64,000 nt of DNA from Kalaharituber pfeilii (GCA_015179045.1 WHUZ01000006.1:1488001-1552000), one strand, 5' to 3'; counted from the stretch's first letter, positions 26,001 to 38,589 are shown. Notes: a model not told the origin generated them from the letters alone. Translations and numbers: made by a program.

Positions 26001-27148
26001 CACCAGACTCGCCCATGTTCATCCTCCCTATCCCTCCTTCATCCGGATACTGGGAGCGTCCAGACAGGCCACACAGTAGAGACTCTGCATTTTCAAGCAA
26101 GAGCTTGTTAGATTCCGACCATCGTAGCCCTTATCCTACAAATTTCCCAACGCTGCCGCCGCTCGCAGTGTTTCCTCGGCTCGAGCCCAGTGTCATTACT
26201 GGGAGCGATATCCAGGAAGCAGCGGCGTCAAGGATATCATTGGAGGCAAGTAGGCTTCACAAGTCATCGAGCAATCTCCAGGAGCTCTCGGACTTTGCCC
26301 TTAATGTAGACCTTGAGAAAGGCCTGCATGGGAGACCGCTTTCGAACGATTTCTCCCCGAGCGGCGCGAGGGACATTGATGTGGATGTAGCAGAGTGGAC
26401 CCATATCACGACAGAAGAGGCTAAAGCTGCCGCAGAAATGAAGAGGTCCGGACTCACTCCCCTCTTACCCATGTATAGTACCACAACCGGCGCCACCACC
26501 CCCACAACACCAATCTCTCCTTCATCCACCTCCGGCGGCAGACCTCGCAGGTGGACTCTGCTCCGCGCGCTATCAAACCCGTTCTCCGCATTCCGCTCCT
26601 CCGGACCGGACTCTCCCTCCTCCCGTCCACGCACTCCCCGCACTCCCGACTCCAGCAACCCGTACATCGCCCCCTGGACCACGCAAACCAGACCCAGCTC
26701 CCCCCGCGACAGCACTCCCTTCTCCGGCAGCTTCCTCTCGCACTTCTCGTCCTCCACCTCCTCGCGCCCTGTCACCCCCGTTGTCCCGTTCCCAGTCACC
26801 CCGGACTTCTCAACCTACGAGATCCCAATTACCCCCACCACCCCGACCGATTTAGAGCCTGAGAAGCCATTGCGGTTTCTAAAGAAGCTTTCTCCAAAGC
26901 CGCTCGTGTCGAATTTGTTTAGCGGGGCGGCAAGGAAGGCGTGGGGATTTGTGAGGTACTTCACAGGAGGGTCTCAGGCGGCGCAGGCGCAGACGAGTGC
27001 GGTTGTCAATGAGGGTCGGCAGAGGGCGAGGAGCGCAAGCTGGTTGAGGGGTTTGGAGGAGGCGGAGAAGGGTGGCCAGGCGGGGTATGTTCCTGCGGTA
27101 TCGGAGATGGGAGTGGAGGGGTTGATGGCGGTGGTGGTGTCGCCTTGA
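23057..27148 (+). CDS. Large membrane-anchored, disordered protein of unknown function
   Basis: Three exons: 23057-23248, 23299-23370 and 23423-27148. They are joined by 50- and 52-nt introns (branch sites ctcac and tctaac), both phase 0. The product is about 1329 residues. Near the N-terminus one hydrophobic segment (about residues 44-63, FIPLALVGFVGLAGIAAWLG) could anchor it in a membrane. Almost all the rest is low-complexity, rich in Pro, Glu, Ser and Thr. It contains two copies of NPIPERxEYI (about residues 164 and 211), repeated EEKP blocks, many SP/TP sites and a basic C-terminal patch (LRFLKKLSPKPLVSNLF). No enzymatic domain is seen. I do not recognise the family. A scaffold or signalling role would be speculation from composition. 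Confidence 0.8.
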
Positions 27149-29559
27149 ACACGTGCTTGCAATTGGCGTCTGAGTTTTTCTTACAATTTGGACATGGCAT
27201 ACAGGCGTTCTACAACTTCTTAGACGGACTTTTGACGATTCAGCCTTTTCCCCCTTTGGCGATGCAAGACAGGTCTCATTCTAGGAAAAGACTGTTAATC
27301 ATGCCAATCTTCCTATTTTTGATTTTACTTTATTTTTTTCCTTTTTGATGCATCATTTTGTCCACATTCGGCATTTTGGTTGTCTGCATTGTTTCTTGGT
27401 TTCTGTTTTTCACCATTTTTCTTCTCTTTTTACTTTTGTTCTTATATACCCCCTTCGCTCTTTTCACCTTCCTACCACTCACATTAGTTGAGTATACGGG
27501 TGTCGTTTCGCTTCATTATCCTACAACATTTTTGGCATCAAGAGTTTTAATACCCCCCTCCCGGTCTGGTGTTTCTCTCTTAACTTACCTACTTATTCAT
27601 TACACGCTACTACTTTGGAGGAATGGGGGATATATAGGTTGGATGGAAAGCATGGAATACAGGGAAGGGAGTATTAACTTGGGTGGGGGGAGGCATTGGA
27701 AATTGGGCATTTGGTTTAGTCTTTGCGGGAGCATTGTCAGCGGGAACGTTGGAAAGCATTTGGGGAATTTTGTGTTGTATGTTTTGGGTTTATTTTGTTT
27801 TTGGGGATGAGGTAAATTGACAGAGGTAATGGATAATGGGTAATGTAGCGTAGCGTATTACTAGTGAGACATGTATATAGATGATATTATATCGATTATC
27901 ACCTGGAAATATTTCCTGATTCATCGCTGGTACTACGTACTGGTTTACTTGAGATACTTCGGGGTACATATTCTTTCCTTTTTCTTTTTTTTGGGGAGTC
28001 TAGTGGGAACGAAATCGAATATTAGATTTACTTTGAAATCTAACCAGATTACAGTTAAAGTAAAATTGTATCAAGTGAATAGGTTCTCCCAAGCTTTATG
28101 TTACTTCTCCTTTTTTTAACTTTTAGAAATTTTTTACTTTTATTCACTTTGGCTACGTGCACGTGCACACACTGACGGAGAATCAGGTCACAAAACCCAC
28201 ATGAATAATACTGCAGTGCTACGCTACACTGTGCGACAATGAAAAATATATTCGGAGCGGGGCTTAGGGGAGGACTAAAAATACCAACTTACTGAAAAAG
28301 AAAAAAAAAAAAAAAATATAGAGCTATTGATAAGCAACTTACAAGTTTTCCAAACTTGCAGTTCGCCTTGTGATTTCATCTTTATTTGCTGCTGAACGGA
28401 CCTCAGGGAAACATCGCGGTGCCTGTATTCGACGTACGTTCGACTACGGTATGTGCAATGGACTAGCTACGGTAACGCTATATATAGGCTGAGTACGTAC
28501 ATACATACATGTTTTCCCAGCCCCACACACCGATACCAGCCGTGGAGAGCACTGTAAAGTAATGTCCCCCGCACTCATTAATTCATTCGAAATCAAGCTG
28601 CGGCTATATAGCGACTGGACTAGTTTACCGAGTGTAGGAACCTATTGGAGGTTTTCTAAATTGTTTCTATTATTATCTATGTATTTTATTTTTTTCCCTC
28701 CCTTCTTCTTAGGAAAAGGAGCATCGAATTCCGTACGCCTGGACGTGTTGGTTTTTCTGGAAAGGATGAATTGGTTGGTGGAACTCGGATTCTTGGAAGC
28801 TGTATGATACTGAAGTATGATGCACTTGTGTGTAACGAAGGAAACTGCTTTCCTGAGTTAGCATGTACCTTAGGGTTGTACGTGATCTCGTGCCCATGCG
28901 TGGGTTGCGCAGTTATATTTAGCGGTTACCAATACAGAGTACCTGTCGAGCTGCACCAAGCGGACTACAGCTGCGCAATTGAGTGGCTAGGCACACACCA
29001 TACACACACAGCCTCAATTGGGTCACTGGGCAGTGTATAGGATACATACATGCATCGGAGACTGATTGCGACTGGCTGCGACATTTCTTATCAGCCTCGT
29101 GAGCCTCGTGAGCCTCGTGACTGAAAAAAAAAAAAAAAAAAAAAAAAAAAGGTACCGTAACAAAGCGGACTTGAGAGGGAGAGTATTACCTAACTCGGGT
29201 GTTCATCCCTATAAATTAGGTACTGTATTCGAATAAGATTCTTGTTGCAGACAGCGAATTGGCTCCTGTCTCTCAGTCAACCTAGAGAAGCGGTTTCTCT
29301 GGCGCCGGCCATGGAAGATTGAGGTCGGGTCTAGTATACGGCTATATTGTTAGCGTAGAATATTTTATGAGGAACCAGACCGCGGAGTATGTCTAGAGAC
29401 ATCCATGTTCACTCCATACCTCTATTAAATTTACAGCTAGATGATTTATGTGTCAGTCCAATGCATCTGCTTTTATGTTCATGCCGTATACAAACTAAAG
29501 GCATTGGCTGCCACGCGAATAACAAGCTATGCTCTCCCTGCGGTAGCACTGGTTAACTA
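27149..29559. other. 3' UTR and intergenic
   Basis: 27.2-28.1 kb is T-rich and probably contains the 3' UTR of the upstream gene. There is an A run at about 28301-28316, and a 9-bp repeat (gcctcgtga, about three copies, 29094-29120) followed at once by about 28 A residues at 29124-29151, which resembles a retroposon 3' end. No gene is supported. Confidence 0.45.
29094..29151 (+). mobile_element. Possible retroposon 3' end
   Basis: A short tandem repeat of gcctcgtga is directly followed by a long A tract. Non-LTR elements often end this way. No target duplication or element body was recognised. Confidence 0.3.
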
Positions 29560-30519
29560 CTGTCTACCCTTGCTATACTGGATGACCTCTGACCGTTCCC
29601 CATACAAATCGCCCTTGCTTTACCGGACGACCTAACAATTTCGGAGCGGAGAGAAACCTCCAGACAAGTACCCCCTGTCTCCATACAATAATATTTGCAA
29701 TACCAGACACGCTAATACTAAGGCATCTTAGACTACCCCATTTCACACTTGGCTGCCATCACTGCTGCCACCACTGCTGTACTACTTCTGCTATCGCCGC
29801 TGCTACCGCTGCTACCATTACTTGCTACAATGTTGTTCAAGTAATGGAATCTGGGCACTTCGTTACTTCTTTTTCCATGTACTATCATTTCCGAGATCAA
29901 TTGCTAGCCACTTATCACTTTGCCTCAAATATCTGATAAAGTAGATACAGCTACTGGTCAGCACTAAATAATAAGTCAGATACTTAGGATATCCAAGTTG
30001 AGTTAAAGTACAGTAATCTTACCAATTCATCTCGAATATGTTTACCAAATTCACTTAACTTTTCTTTAGCATACTTTTGTTCTAGTCGTCGACATTTACA
30101 TAGTTGATGCTTCTCAAGCACACTTGAGGCCCGACATTTTTCTAGATTTTGTGAGCGACGCATATTGATGTACAGAGAAAATCGAAAAGTTACGACCTTT
30201 ATACAATGTACGAACTGTGATATGCAGCCAAAATTTGATGCTACATAAGGTGGCATAAGGCTGCATACGTTGCAATATGCGCCAAGATACACTATCTTGA
30301 AAACGGAAGGCGGAAATAACTTTTTTGACAGTCCTCCGTATTTCGTTGGGTATGGGAATGAGTTGATGTTTACTTCATTAATTTCCTACTTCATTATCAT
30401 TTAAATCTGAAAAAATTTTCACCCACTGTCTGCCAAGCATTTTATTCTATACCGGAACCTTGCTATACCGGACGAAAAGTGCCAGATTTTAGCGATCCCG
30501 GTATATCAAGGGTAGACTG
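29560..30519. mobile_element. Mariner-like non-autonomous element, 960 bp
   Basis: The left end is ctgtctacccttgctatact. The reverse complement of the right end is cagtctacccttgatatacc. The two match for over 20 bp with few mismatches. TA lies immediately outside each end (29558-29559 and 30520-30521), the Tc1/mariner target duplication. The interior has no transposase frame. Internal motifs repeat the end (for example ccttgctataccgg near 30459). The end sequence resembles that of the element at 45993-46664. Confidence 0.75.
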
Positions 30520-30521
30520 TA

Positions 30522-31450
30522 ATGCCCTCTGCAAACTCGATCTAGGTCCCTAGTTAAACGTAGATTTAAGTTCTCGTAACCAAGCTTGATGCATACCCTT
30601 GACTAATCTCGTAATTCCCTGACTACAGGTGAACCTGGCTGAAGGCCAAACCCTGCCATGGCCAAGTGCTACAAGCGGGGTTATGTGATTAAAAAAAAAA
30701 AAAAAAAAAAAAAAAATGGCTGAAGACCAAGAATCTGACCGATCTTCTTCACTATAACCAGTTTTCATATTATAGCGAGGGACTTTCTTTACCTGTGTAG
30801 ACAAAGAAGCTCACCCACCCCTTCAGGTTTCACTAAAAAGAGGTTCATTATAGCCAGGGTCACACCTATAATCATGTACGGACTTAACATCGTCGATAAC
30901 AGAAGCCTAGACCGAGATTACGAGAAGTTGCAGTTGCTCCCCTAGTCTGGATAGTAATCACTCAGCCCATATATATCGTACCGGATAGGCACATACAGTA
31001 ATGTTCCGCAATAGCCAGGCTGCATAATGCATCCTGCTATCAGCCTCTGCGCATCCTCGGAGACTCGGTTATGCAACTAGGCGAATTGCGCATATCGGCG
31101 TAGTGATCTTTGTTGTACCCAAACATATACTGGCCAGTTGTAATAGCATCGAGGTGGAGAAAAGGCCTAGAACGTCTCCGACTCTATATTCCGCCTGTTT
31201 CTGTCCATTCAGACAGCACAATTCATGCAGAAGGCAGAAGGCCACTCATTGCTGGAGTCAAAGGATAACCATTACTGTCACGTGCTTTGTTCCTTGGCAT
31301 TTCACCTCCAGCACGTGTTACCCCACCTGCAGGCCCTGATTATCGGTATCGATAGCATCAAAAGTTTTTTCATCGACACAAGCCAAGTTGTTCGCCCTAC
31401 TGCATCTCTGGCCTTCGTCTTACAATCAGTTGCAGCTATTCTCAGCAACC
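30522..31450. other. Intergenic upstream of the FMO gene
   Basis: It holds a retroposon copy (30650-30716) and otherwise no recognisable gene. Several gttatag-like fragments recall the mariner ends. Confidence 0.45.
30650..30716 (+). mobile_element. 5'-truncated SINE-like insertion (copy c)
   Basis: About 40 bp (ccctgccatggccaagtgct...gcggggttatgtgatt) ends in about 26 A residues. It is flanked by tggctgaaggccaa (30636-30649) and tggctgaagaccaa (30717-30730), a 14-bp target duplication with one mismatch. The 3' block resembles the insertion at 35973-36074 on the other strand. Confidence 0.65.
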
Positions 31451-34307
31451 ATGGAAAGCTCCCGCGCAACTGCGGGTGCGAGAACAGTGGCGATAATTGG
31501 TACGTTAGCTCTTGTGACTAGGCATCTTCGAACCTTCCGTCCTCATGCGCAGCAGCTCCAATTCCTTCTCAAGGGCGAGACTTTGGCGTTCAGCAATCCA
31601 TCATGAATTTTATGTCGCAAATGACTCAATACTAAAGTCTCATTAGGCGCTGGACCTTCGGGCCTCACTACTGCAAAGGCCTGCATTGAAGCAGGACTAC
31701 GTCCCCACATTTTTGAGGCAAAACACGATGTTGGCGGACTCTGGGCAGTAAATGCCGGTACGTTGCGGACCTAGGCTTCTTATATGCGACGCTGATTCAC
31801 GTGTAACCAGTGCGTGAGCAATCCTCCAATTTAACGTGTCCTCCAAATATGCGAACGAACCTTTCTAGGTGGACTTGCAGTTTCTCTGATTTCGCTTGGA
31901 GAGAGGACCATATTGAGAACTTTGAGATTCTCAAGCAGAGCGGTCAAGGTAAGCTTATGCGAGAAGCTTTAGTTCGTTTGCGTCAATCTAGACGCAGAGC
32001 ATACAAGTAGCTGATATCAAACCCCACCAAGATGATTTGCCCATTTTCCCCCTGGCAAGAGATGTCCAAAGGTATCTTGAATCTTATGCGGCTAAATTTA
32101 TTCCTGCCAAGGATATTTCTCTGGGAACACGGGTAACAAATGTAAGTCAAGTACACGACCTCAAGTGGCGCGTCGGATGGGAGCAATCATCAGTGGATTC
32201 GAAAGAAGGTTTTGGTGTGTTCGATCACCTTGCAATATGCTCCGGCTTTTTTTCAACGCCTTATATTCCCTCCATACCGGGTCTTGAAGATTTCAAGAAA
32301 AATGGGCATGTCCTGCATTCATCGGACCATAAACGTGTTGTTGATGATAACGCCTACAAGAATGGCAAACAAAGGATTGCCATAGTTGGAGGAAGTCTAA
32401 GTGCAGTGGAAGTGGCTTCAGACCTTGCATTGCGGAAGTTAGAAGATGAAAGCATCGAGATTATTCATATTTTCCCGAGACCCTTCTGGATTTTTCCCAG
32501 ATTTTTACCTACAGCGGATACCTCGGGAAACAGCCCTCAGCCTTCGTTCCTTCCACTCGATTTGGTGCTCTATGACGGAATTCGCCGGCGCAAGGCTCAG
32601 AGTGCCGCTGCGAAAGAATGCGAAGGTGAAGCACCGTCGGCCGCAGACAAAAATCAGCAAGCAAACCAGTACATGAGGGCGCAAACGGGAAATGGCAACC
32701 AGGCTTCACTTTCAGCCGCCTTACAAATAGGCCTAGAAGAAATGCGACTTCCTCCCTATGTTGTCATTTCAGATTTTTATGCAAATTTCGTAAGATATGG
32801 TACTGTTTCCTTGCAACGAGGCTACGTAACGTCAATCAAGCCAAATAAAAGTACTGGCGTTTGGAATAGTCTGCAGATTTCCGATAAATCTCCCACGTCA
32901 CAAATATTGTCAGGTGCCAATCCTCAGCATGGGCATGATCCAGAAACCGTCAACGCCGTCAATGACATCGACATGATCATTTTTGCCACGGGCTATAACC
33001 CCACCACCTCTTTCCCTTCATTCTTTCCGCAAAGCTTGTTACGTGAGCTTTCTTTTGAGCCTAGTGACAACTTCCTGCCGTTTCTCCTGTACAAGCAGAT
33101 GCTGCATCCATCATTGATTACTTATTCTGAGACTCAGGCTGAGGGTTCCAAGGATACCCCATACGTCCACGCAGGATTTGTTGGAATGTACAAAGGACCG
33201 TACTTTGGCGTTCTTGAAGGCCAGGCTCGATATTTAGCGAGCTTATTTGCAGGCGTTATCCAGGCTCCGGCGAAGGTTGATATAGAAAAAGGTATAGCTG
33301 AGCAGCAGATTGCCCGGCAAGCGAGGAACGCCGGTAACTGGGAGACCAGAGGGCAATGGAGCTGGGGGGACTATCTTGGTATTGTAGAAGATCTCCAGAA
33401 GGTAAGGGCAGGGAAAGGTGGGGATAGTTTGCTCAAGGGGGGAATCGATAGAGCTATCGCAAGGGCGATGAGCAGAGCAGCTGGAAGTAATCTGGCCTCT
33501 GTAATTCCTGCACACTTTGCCCCAGAAAATGACGAGGATGCCCAGGTGGCAATTTCATCACTTGACGTTACAATTGAGGAAGCAGTAACAAGATCCAAGT
33601 TTGTAGCAAGAGCGGTATTTCGATCCTTGCTTGGGAAGTGGGCCGTTATGCGAACATTCGAATCACGTCTCAAAGAGATGCCTTCAGGAACTTTTGTAGG
33701 AGTTGCCAAGTTTCTTCCTCGAAAACCCACGTTCGACATCAACCTCCCCAAAGAGCAAGATAAAGTTGCAGAGCTTAGCTGCTTCCTCAAAAAGGCTCGG
33801 TTAGCTGGAAGTGTCCCTCAGGAGGGGGAGGGAACGGGTGAGGGAGACTGTGATATCACCGAATATATCTACTCAGAACATGGAACCTTCACCCTCTCCA
33901 CGCCGCCTTACTTCTCATTTCCTGCAGTGAGAAAGTATATCTACCGGTACCACCCAGGGACAGAGAGCATCTCTGTATGGTTTGTGAAACCTCAACCCGG
34001 TTATGTCCCAAGTGCTACCCCTCCAACACACTCCGAGGAAATGGAGGCCGAAGTGGACTACTTGTTTCACGAAGTGGAGTTTGTAAGTACTCGGGGGAGG
34101 AAAGGAGAATGCTTTGCCAAGGGCAAAGAACATCTGTGTGAAAAGGATCTGTACAAGGCAAACTACAGCTTCAGCTTTGGCGAGAAGGATGGCTTTGGCG
34201 GATGGAGCGGGGGTGCAGAGGTCAGTGAGTTCACCGTTGGGTATGATGTGCACGGACCGAAGAAGGACTACGCAAGTTCAGGAAGATTCGAGAGGATTCG
34301 ACCTTAA
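31451..34307 (+). CDS. Flavin-containing monooxygenase with DUF6314-like C-terminal domain
   Basis: Four exons: 31451-31499, 31647-31757, 31811-31948 and 32011-34307. The product is about 864 residues. The FAD-binding Rossmann motif is rebuilt across intron 1 as VAIIGAGPSGLTTAKACIEA, followed by EAKHDVGGLW. Later come the FMO-type FFSTPYIPSIPGLEDF, a second NAD(P)H-type Rossmann fold IAIVGGSLSAVEVASDLA (about residue 220) and the conserved ATGYNP (about residue 425). The family uses NADPH and O2 to oxygenate soft nucleophiles. From about residue 660 to the end a separate domain has YIYSEHGTF, FPAVRKYIYRYH and ISVWFVKPQPG, which I recall as the DUF6314 signature. Its function is unknown. The fusion suggests a dedicated substrate or binding partner. 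Confidence 0.85.
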
Positions 34308-36453
34308 TCCTAGTTAGGGTCCATGAAATGGCTGCTAGTGTGGCGGTGCTGCAAATTCTATTACTCGTGGGGAATTCCGTAATTGAAACCTCTGTATGTC
34401 GTTTATATGAAATACTATTAGAAAAACGTGTAGATCCTCATTAAATTATCATCACATTGTCCCATGAGACTTGTGATTATTTTACATGCGGGAATGTTGA
34501 ATAGCCAGCTGGGAGGCCATATCACTACAAACCCGTGGGAATAGTGTTCATGTAATGGCTTACCAAGGTTGATTATGAAGTAGACATTGCCTCCAACCGG
34601 GTGGGCAATGCTATAGTACGGATCCTACGACACTGCAGCTCATAATCACTTAGAGCAAGAGGCGGAGGCGGCCTTAATTTGAACTACGTTAGGTTAGCAC
34701 CTCCGCAAGGTGAGAGGACCTCGCTTCCAATTTCTATGACTCCATATGTGCCGGCAGACGCTTATCATACTTGATACCACAGATCTAGAGGGACTCAAAT
34801 AAAGAGTGGAATTCTACTCCCTGGAGCAGCATACAGTCAATCTTGTTAATCAGAATGCCCTTAGAGGCTGAGAAGGAAGCCAAATTTGTGGCAAACTCAA
34901 AATGGGGCACTCGCATGGATATCCACATCAATTTGCACCAATCATCCAACTAAACTCACCACACACAGAGAAACACTTTTTCGTGAGGCCATTGTGTCGA
35001 TCAAGCTGTGAGCTGTACTATTAGTTGTCCCCGGCCTGCATATTTCGCGGCCGGAGAAGTACTTGCCTCGCATGGACAGCTAGCTCACCTGCGGTAAACG
35101 GTCTGATGCCGCGCCAGTCTCGAGATTGGTGCCGTGCGGCAAGAACTGGAAAGTGTGAGCTGCCCTGTCACTAGATATGAGGCACCTGAAACAAATTTTG
35201 TATTTCTCACATGTACCCACACTTGACTGGAATGCTCTAAATCTCGCTGCATTTGTCGGCAGCATTGGTGAGCGAATGATACCCTTGAGTCCTAGCCTCG
35301 AGTGCATTAGGTACATTAGTACTTTAAGTACTTTGTAAGTAACGATTCGGAGTTTATCTCAATTCAAGCTGTACCTATGCATATACCCATATAAGCTGGG
35401 CCCGAGACTATTATAAGCTTTCTCCCATCGTAACAGCACGGCCATTCCAAGATTCGCCACTCCAGGATTCCTAGTAGGCAGCTAGACTAACGGGCTTGCC
35501 GCTGTTGCAAGGGTTTGTCGAGTCCAGCACTCAAGTTTCTTCTGGTGGCAGAGGGACGAGTGAGAAATAAGTAGAAAGCCTTTTTTGTTTTTGAAAACTG
35601 CTAAGTAGGATAATAGTAACAAGCGGGGAACAAACACTACTGGCTTTCTCAAATATTGTCGACCTCTGTGACGGCCTCCAAGAATTTGCAACCAAACTAG
35701 AAAGAAGTAACCAAGTCGTTTGACCGAGAAGCGCACGTGACTAGATGATGTTAACTATGTTTCTCCCAGTTTTCCTCCAAGCCAGACATTCCTCTCTCAT
35801 TCATTTGCTGTAACTTCGTAGCCGTGTTTCAATTCGATTTGCTATAGGAGGGTAACCATGTACCTAAGGGTAGTGACTCTCGCAAGGCATTCACAACTAG
35901 AAATGAGTCTGCTGCATAATGGGTCGAGATTGTATAGTGGACAGCTCTCTAATTGCAGTCGGATATGCTGTCTTTTTTTTTTTTTTTTTTTTTTTTATTT
36001 CACGTGACCCCGCGCGCAGCTGTTCGCCGTGGCAGGGCCCCTGGGACTAATCCCTCAAAGCCCGGAGGCAGGCTGGATATGCTGTCTAAGAAGACGCCGC
36101 AGGAAGAAAAAAGTCAGAAAGTGCAATTTCCGTTGGCAACCATGTCAATCATGTTAGATAAGTGTATCTTACTCGCTGAGTGATTATAGTTTGGCTAATG
36201 GGAACTTGGAGAGTATGAATGTGTTTGTCTCGTGGATGGCATGAATTGAACCGGAATGTGCTGGTGAAGCGGGGTCAGCTGAGGAACGGCGAACGATAGG
36301 GCCGGGAGGAGGAACCAGACTAGGAGGAGGGAGAGACTCAGACCATCCTACTATGTTATAAAACTACCCAGACAGGACGTGTCTCAAGCCGGGTAACAGG
36401 AACGCCTGCGGGCATCTACAACTGCCCTTGTAGCCCACAGTTCACACTTACAG
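34308..36453. other. Intergenic with one retroposon insertion
   Basis: No gene is supported. It contains the target-site-flanked retroposon at 35973-36074. The region 36240-36450 may hold the missing 5' exon of the next gene. Confidence 0.45.
35961..36086 (-). mobile_element. SINE-like insertion with 12-bp target duplication (copy d)
   Basis: The 12-mer ggatatgctgtc occurs at 35961-35972 and again at 36075-36086, perfectly flanking a 102-bp insert. On the minus strand the insert begins agcctgcctccgggctttga and ends gcggggtcacgtgaaat, followed by a long A tail (T run on the plus strand). Poly(A) plus target duplication is the signature of target-primed retroposition. No internal pol III promoter is evident, so the copy is probably 5'-truncated. 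Confidence 0.85.
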
Positions 36454-37570
36454 CGCCAGTCTGCTGCAACCTGCTGTCCTGGAGCACTGGCTACGTCGCG
36501 GCGCCCTTCTCGCAGCGAGCATCAACGGCAGATCTCCACCAGGCCTTTGTCGTGGCACCCACAGAGGCTGCACATCCGGAGGCACTCACCGTCGATATCG
36601 GAGCTCGCGGCCATGGAGAGGGGGGGAATCGTGATGGCCACGATGCCAACGAGCCTGCCGCGGCAGGTCAGGCTCATGAGCCAGTCCCAAACCATTATGC
36701 TTTGTAAGCCCCGCTCGCACAAGCAACCCGCCCCCTACCTTGCGAGAGGGTCCCATGTGGCGTAGACAACGGCTAAGCCTCATGTCTCCCGTTCGCAGTG
36801 GGCCTAGGACCCCCGAACAGGTAGTGTTCGACGTCTCGGCGCAAACTGCCGGCTCCATGCAAGAGCTGCTGAACGCCAACACATTTGCGGCGCCCCAGCA
36901 CCCATCCTATCGCGGCAGCCAGGCAGCCAACCCCCCGCCATCGTGGCATCACAGGCAGCCCATGTAAGTGAAGCCCCCAGACCAGTTCGAACTGCCATTG
37001 AGTTATGTTTCTGACACTGCCCAACAGCTATCGTCAATACCAAGCTGCACACGTGGTACAGCAGCCGGCCAGCGGTCCGGCTTCACAGACACACTTAGAC
37101 CCCTTACCGCATCCTGGGTATGCAAGCACTGGGTGAGCTGCATTGGCGTTTGAAAGCTGTCTGAGAGTCGGCAATCCCTAACAGTATAGAACAGAGCATT
37201 GTCCCACTTACCCCCTGCGAGCCTGAATCAGGCTCAGCAAACACTCCCGCTGGAACCTCAGGGCTACCAATCTATAGCTCCACTCCCACCTCTATCTGAA
37301 GTTCGTATCCCGCAGCAGACAATGGTATACCGCGCCCCGACAACAGGCAACGTTAATGAATCTGCTTGGGGCCAACAAGCTTTGACAATCCCCCAGCAGC
37401 AGCAGTTTGAAAATCCAATCTCACAAGCGTATATACCAATTGATTGGGACGCGAGCGGGGTGCCTGTTACCTACAAAAGAGTAGCTACCGGAGAGATATA
37501 TACCAGTGCCGAGCTGCATGAGTATCTGCAAATGTATGACACAGCAGTCAGACTGGCGATGTCTCCTTAA
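36454..37570 (+). CDS. Pro/Gln-rich hypothetical protein, 5' end unresolved
   Basis: Four exons read in one consistent frame: about 36454-36703, 36799-36963, 37028-37117 and 37195-37570. Donors are gtaagc, gtaagt and gtatgc; acceptors are gcag, acag and acag, with a ccctaac branch site before the last. The protein contains ADLHQAFVVAPTEAAHPEAL, FGPRTPEQVVFDVSAQTAGS and QELLNANTFAAPQHP, then Q/P-rich sequence. It ends in a more ordered tail (IDWDASGVPVTYKRVATGEI, TSAELHEYLQMYDTAVRLAM). No in-frame ATG lies in the first exon. The sequence before it ends in acttacag, so an upstream coding exon is likely missing. No family is recognised. The tail could be a small protein-interaction segment. Confidence 0.55.
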
Positions 37571-38589
37571 GCCTAGCGGCTGGTTACTATCTCATGAGAG
37601 CACCTTGTTAAGTTGGAACTGAGGCACCATGTTAAACCATGTCCTCTTCAACGGCGATAGCAGTTGCCTTTCATTGATTGGTGGGCATGATTTGTTTTAG
37701 TTTAATCTGTTGCTGCTGATCTCGGTGATGATAATGATATCATAAAAAATGTGTCGTTGGTTTTTCCTCCTTTGATTGCTGTCTTGCGGTTATTTCTGCT
37801 GTCCAGTGACCTAAAAGTCTGTTTTATTGGTTTTGCCCTGGGATTGTTTTTGATTTGATGCTCAAGCTAAATACTGCTAATTGATCCTCATTGTTTTCAC
37901 ACCTAGTTGCGATGGAGATCCGAGTTTCGTGAATTCGCAAATAGGGGGTGGCTATTGTGCTAGGAACGGGGGTGTTTTGATGCCGGACTTGGATTAGTCT
38001 TGGTTGCATAAGGACCCTTTGTAGGGAAAATCCGGGGAGTGCTAATGTCAAGCAAGGATGTTAATCCGAATAGCAGTCATTGGCTCACATGCTATTCATA
38101 ACTCAGCCGCAGCTGTCACAACACTCATCGCTCTATCTTTAGGACACAATGACAGACAAACGCCACGCCGAACTTGCGAAGGTGCGGGGTTGATTTTGCA
38201 CGGAATAACTTGGAATAAAGGATCTCACAGGAATGAAACCTTATTGGTCATGTTTCGGATGAACGAATAGCATTGCCCAGCTAGCTGGGTCTCAGAGGTG
38301 GCCACGCACAGGGCAAGAGTCCATTTCCTATTAGTCCCGTGATGGATTGTCCTTTTTCTCTCCCACTCCTTTCTTAGATGCACACCCTTTTGTTTTTATT
38401 CAGCGCCTAGGAATCTCATGAACGTGCGAAGGACCTCATCGGGCTGTGTTCACGATCAGTCACACGAGCCTCATCAGAAGCTGGATTATTCATAGTTGCT
38501 TACTTCAGTGCGTAAGTACTTTTGCTGTGATTTCAAGCCTCTGGTTTCCGACTGTGGCGTCAACGTTATTTCTGTTGAAGCCAGCAGCA
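37571..38589. other. No supported gene
   Basis: Intergenic between two plus-strand genes. Nothing beyond short frames was seen. Confidence 0.5.

Noticed and set aside
26257..26799. 180-codon minus-strand ORF inside the large gene
   Set aside because: Antisense shadow of GC-rich Pro/Ser codons in a well-supported plus-strand exon.
27358..27810. 150-codon hydrophobic plus-strand frame after the large gene
   Set aside because: The frame begins without an ATG and its hydrophobicity reflects T-rich DNA. It is more likely 3' UTR.
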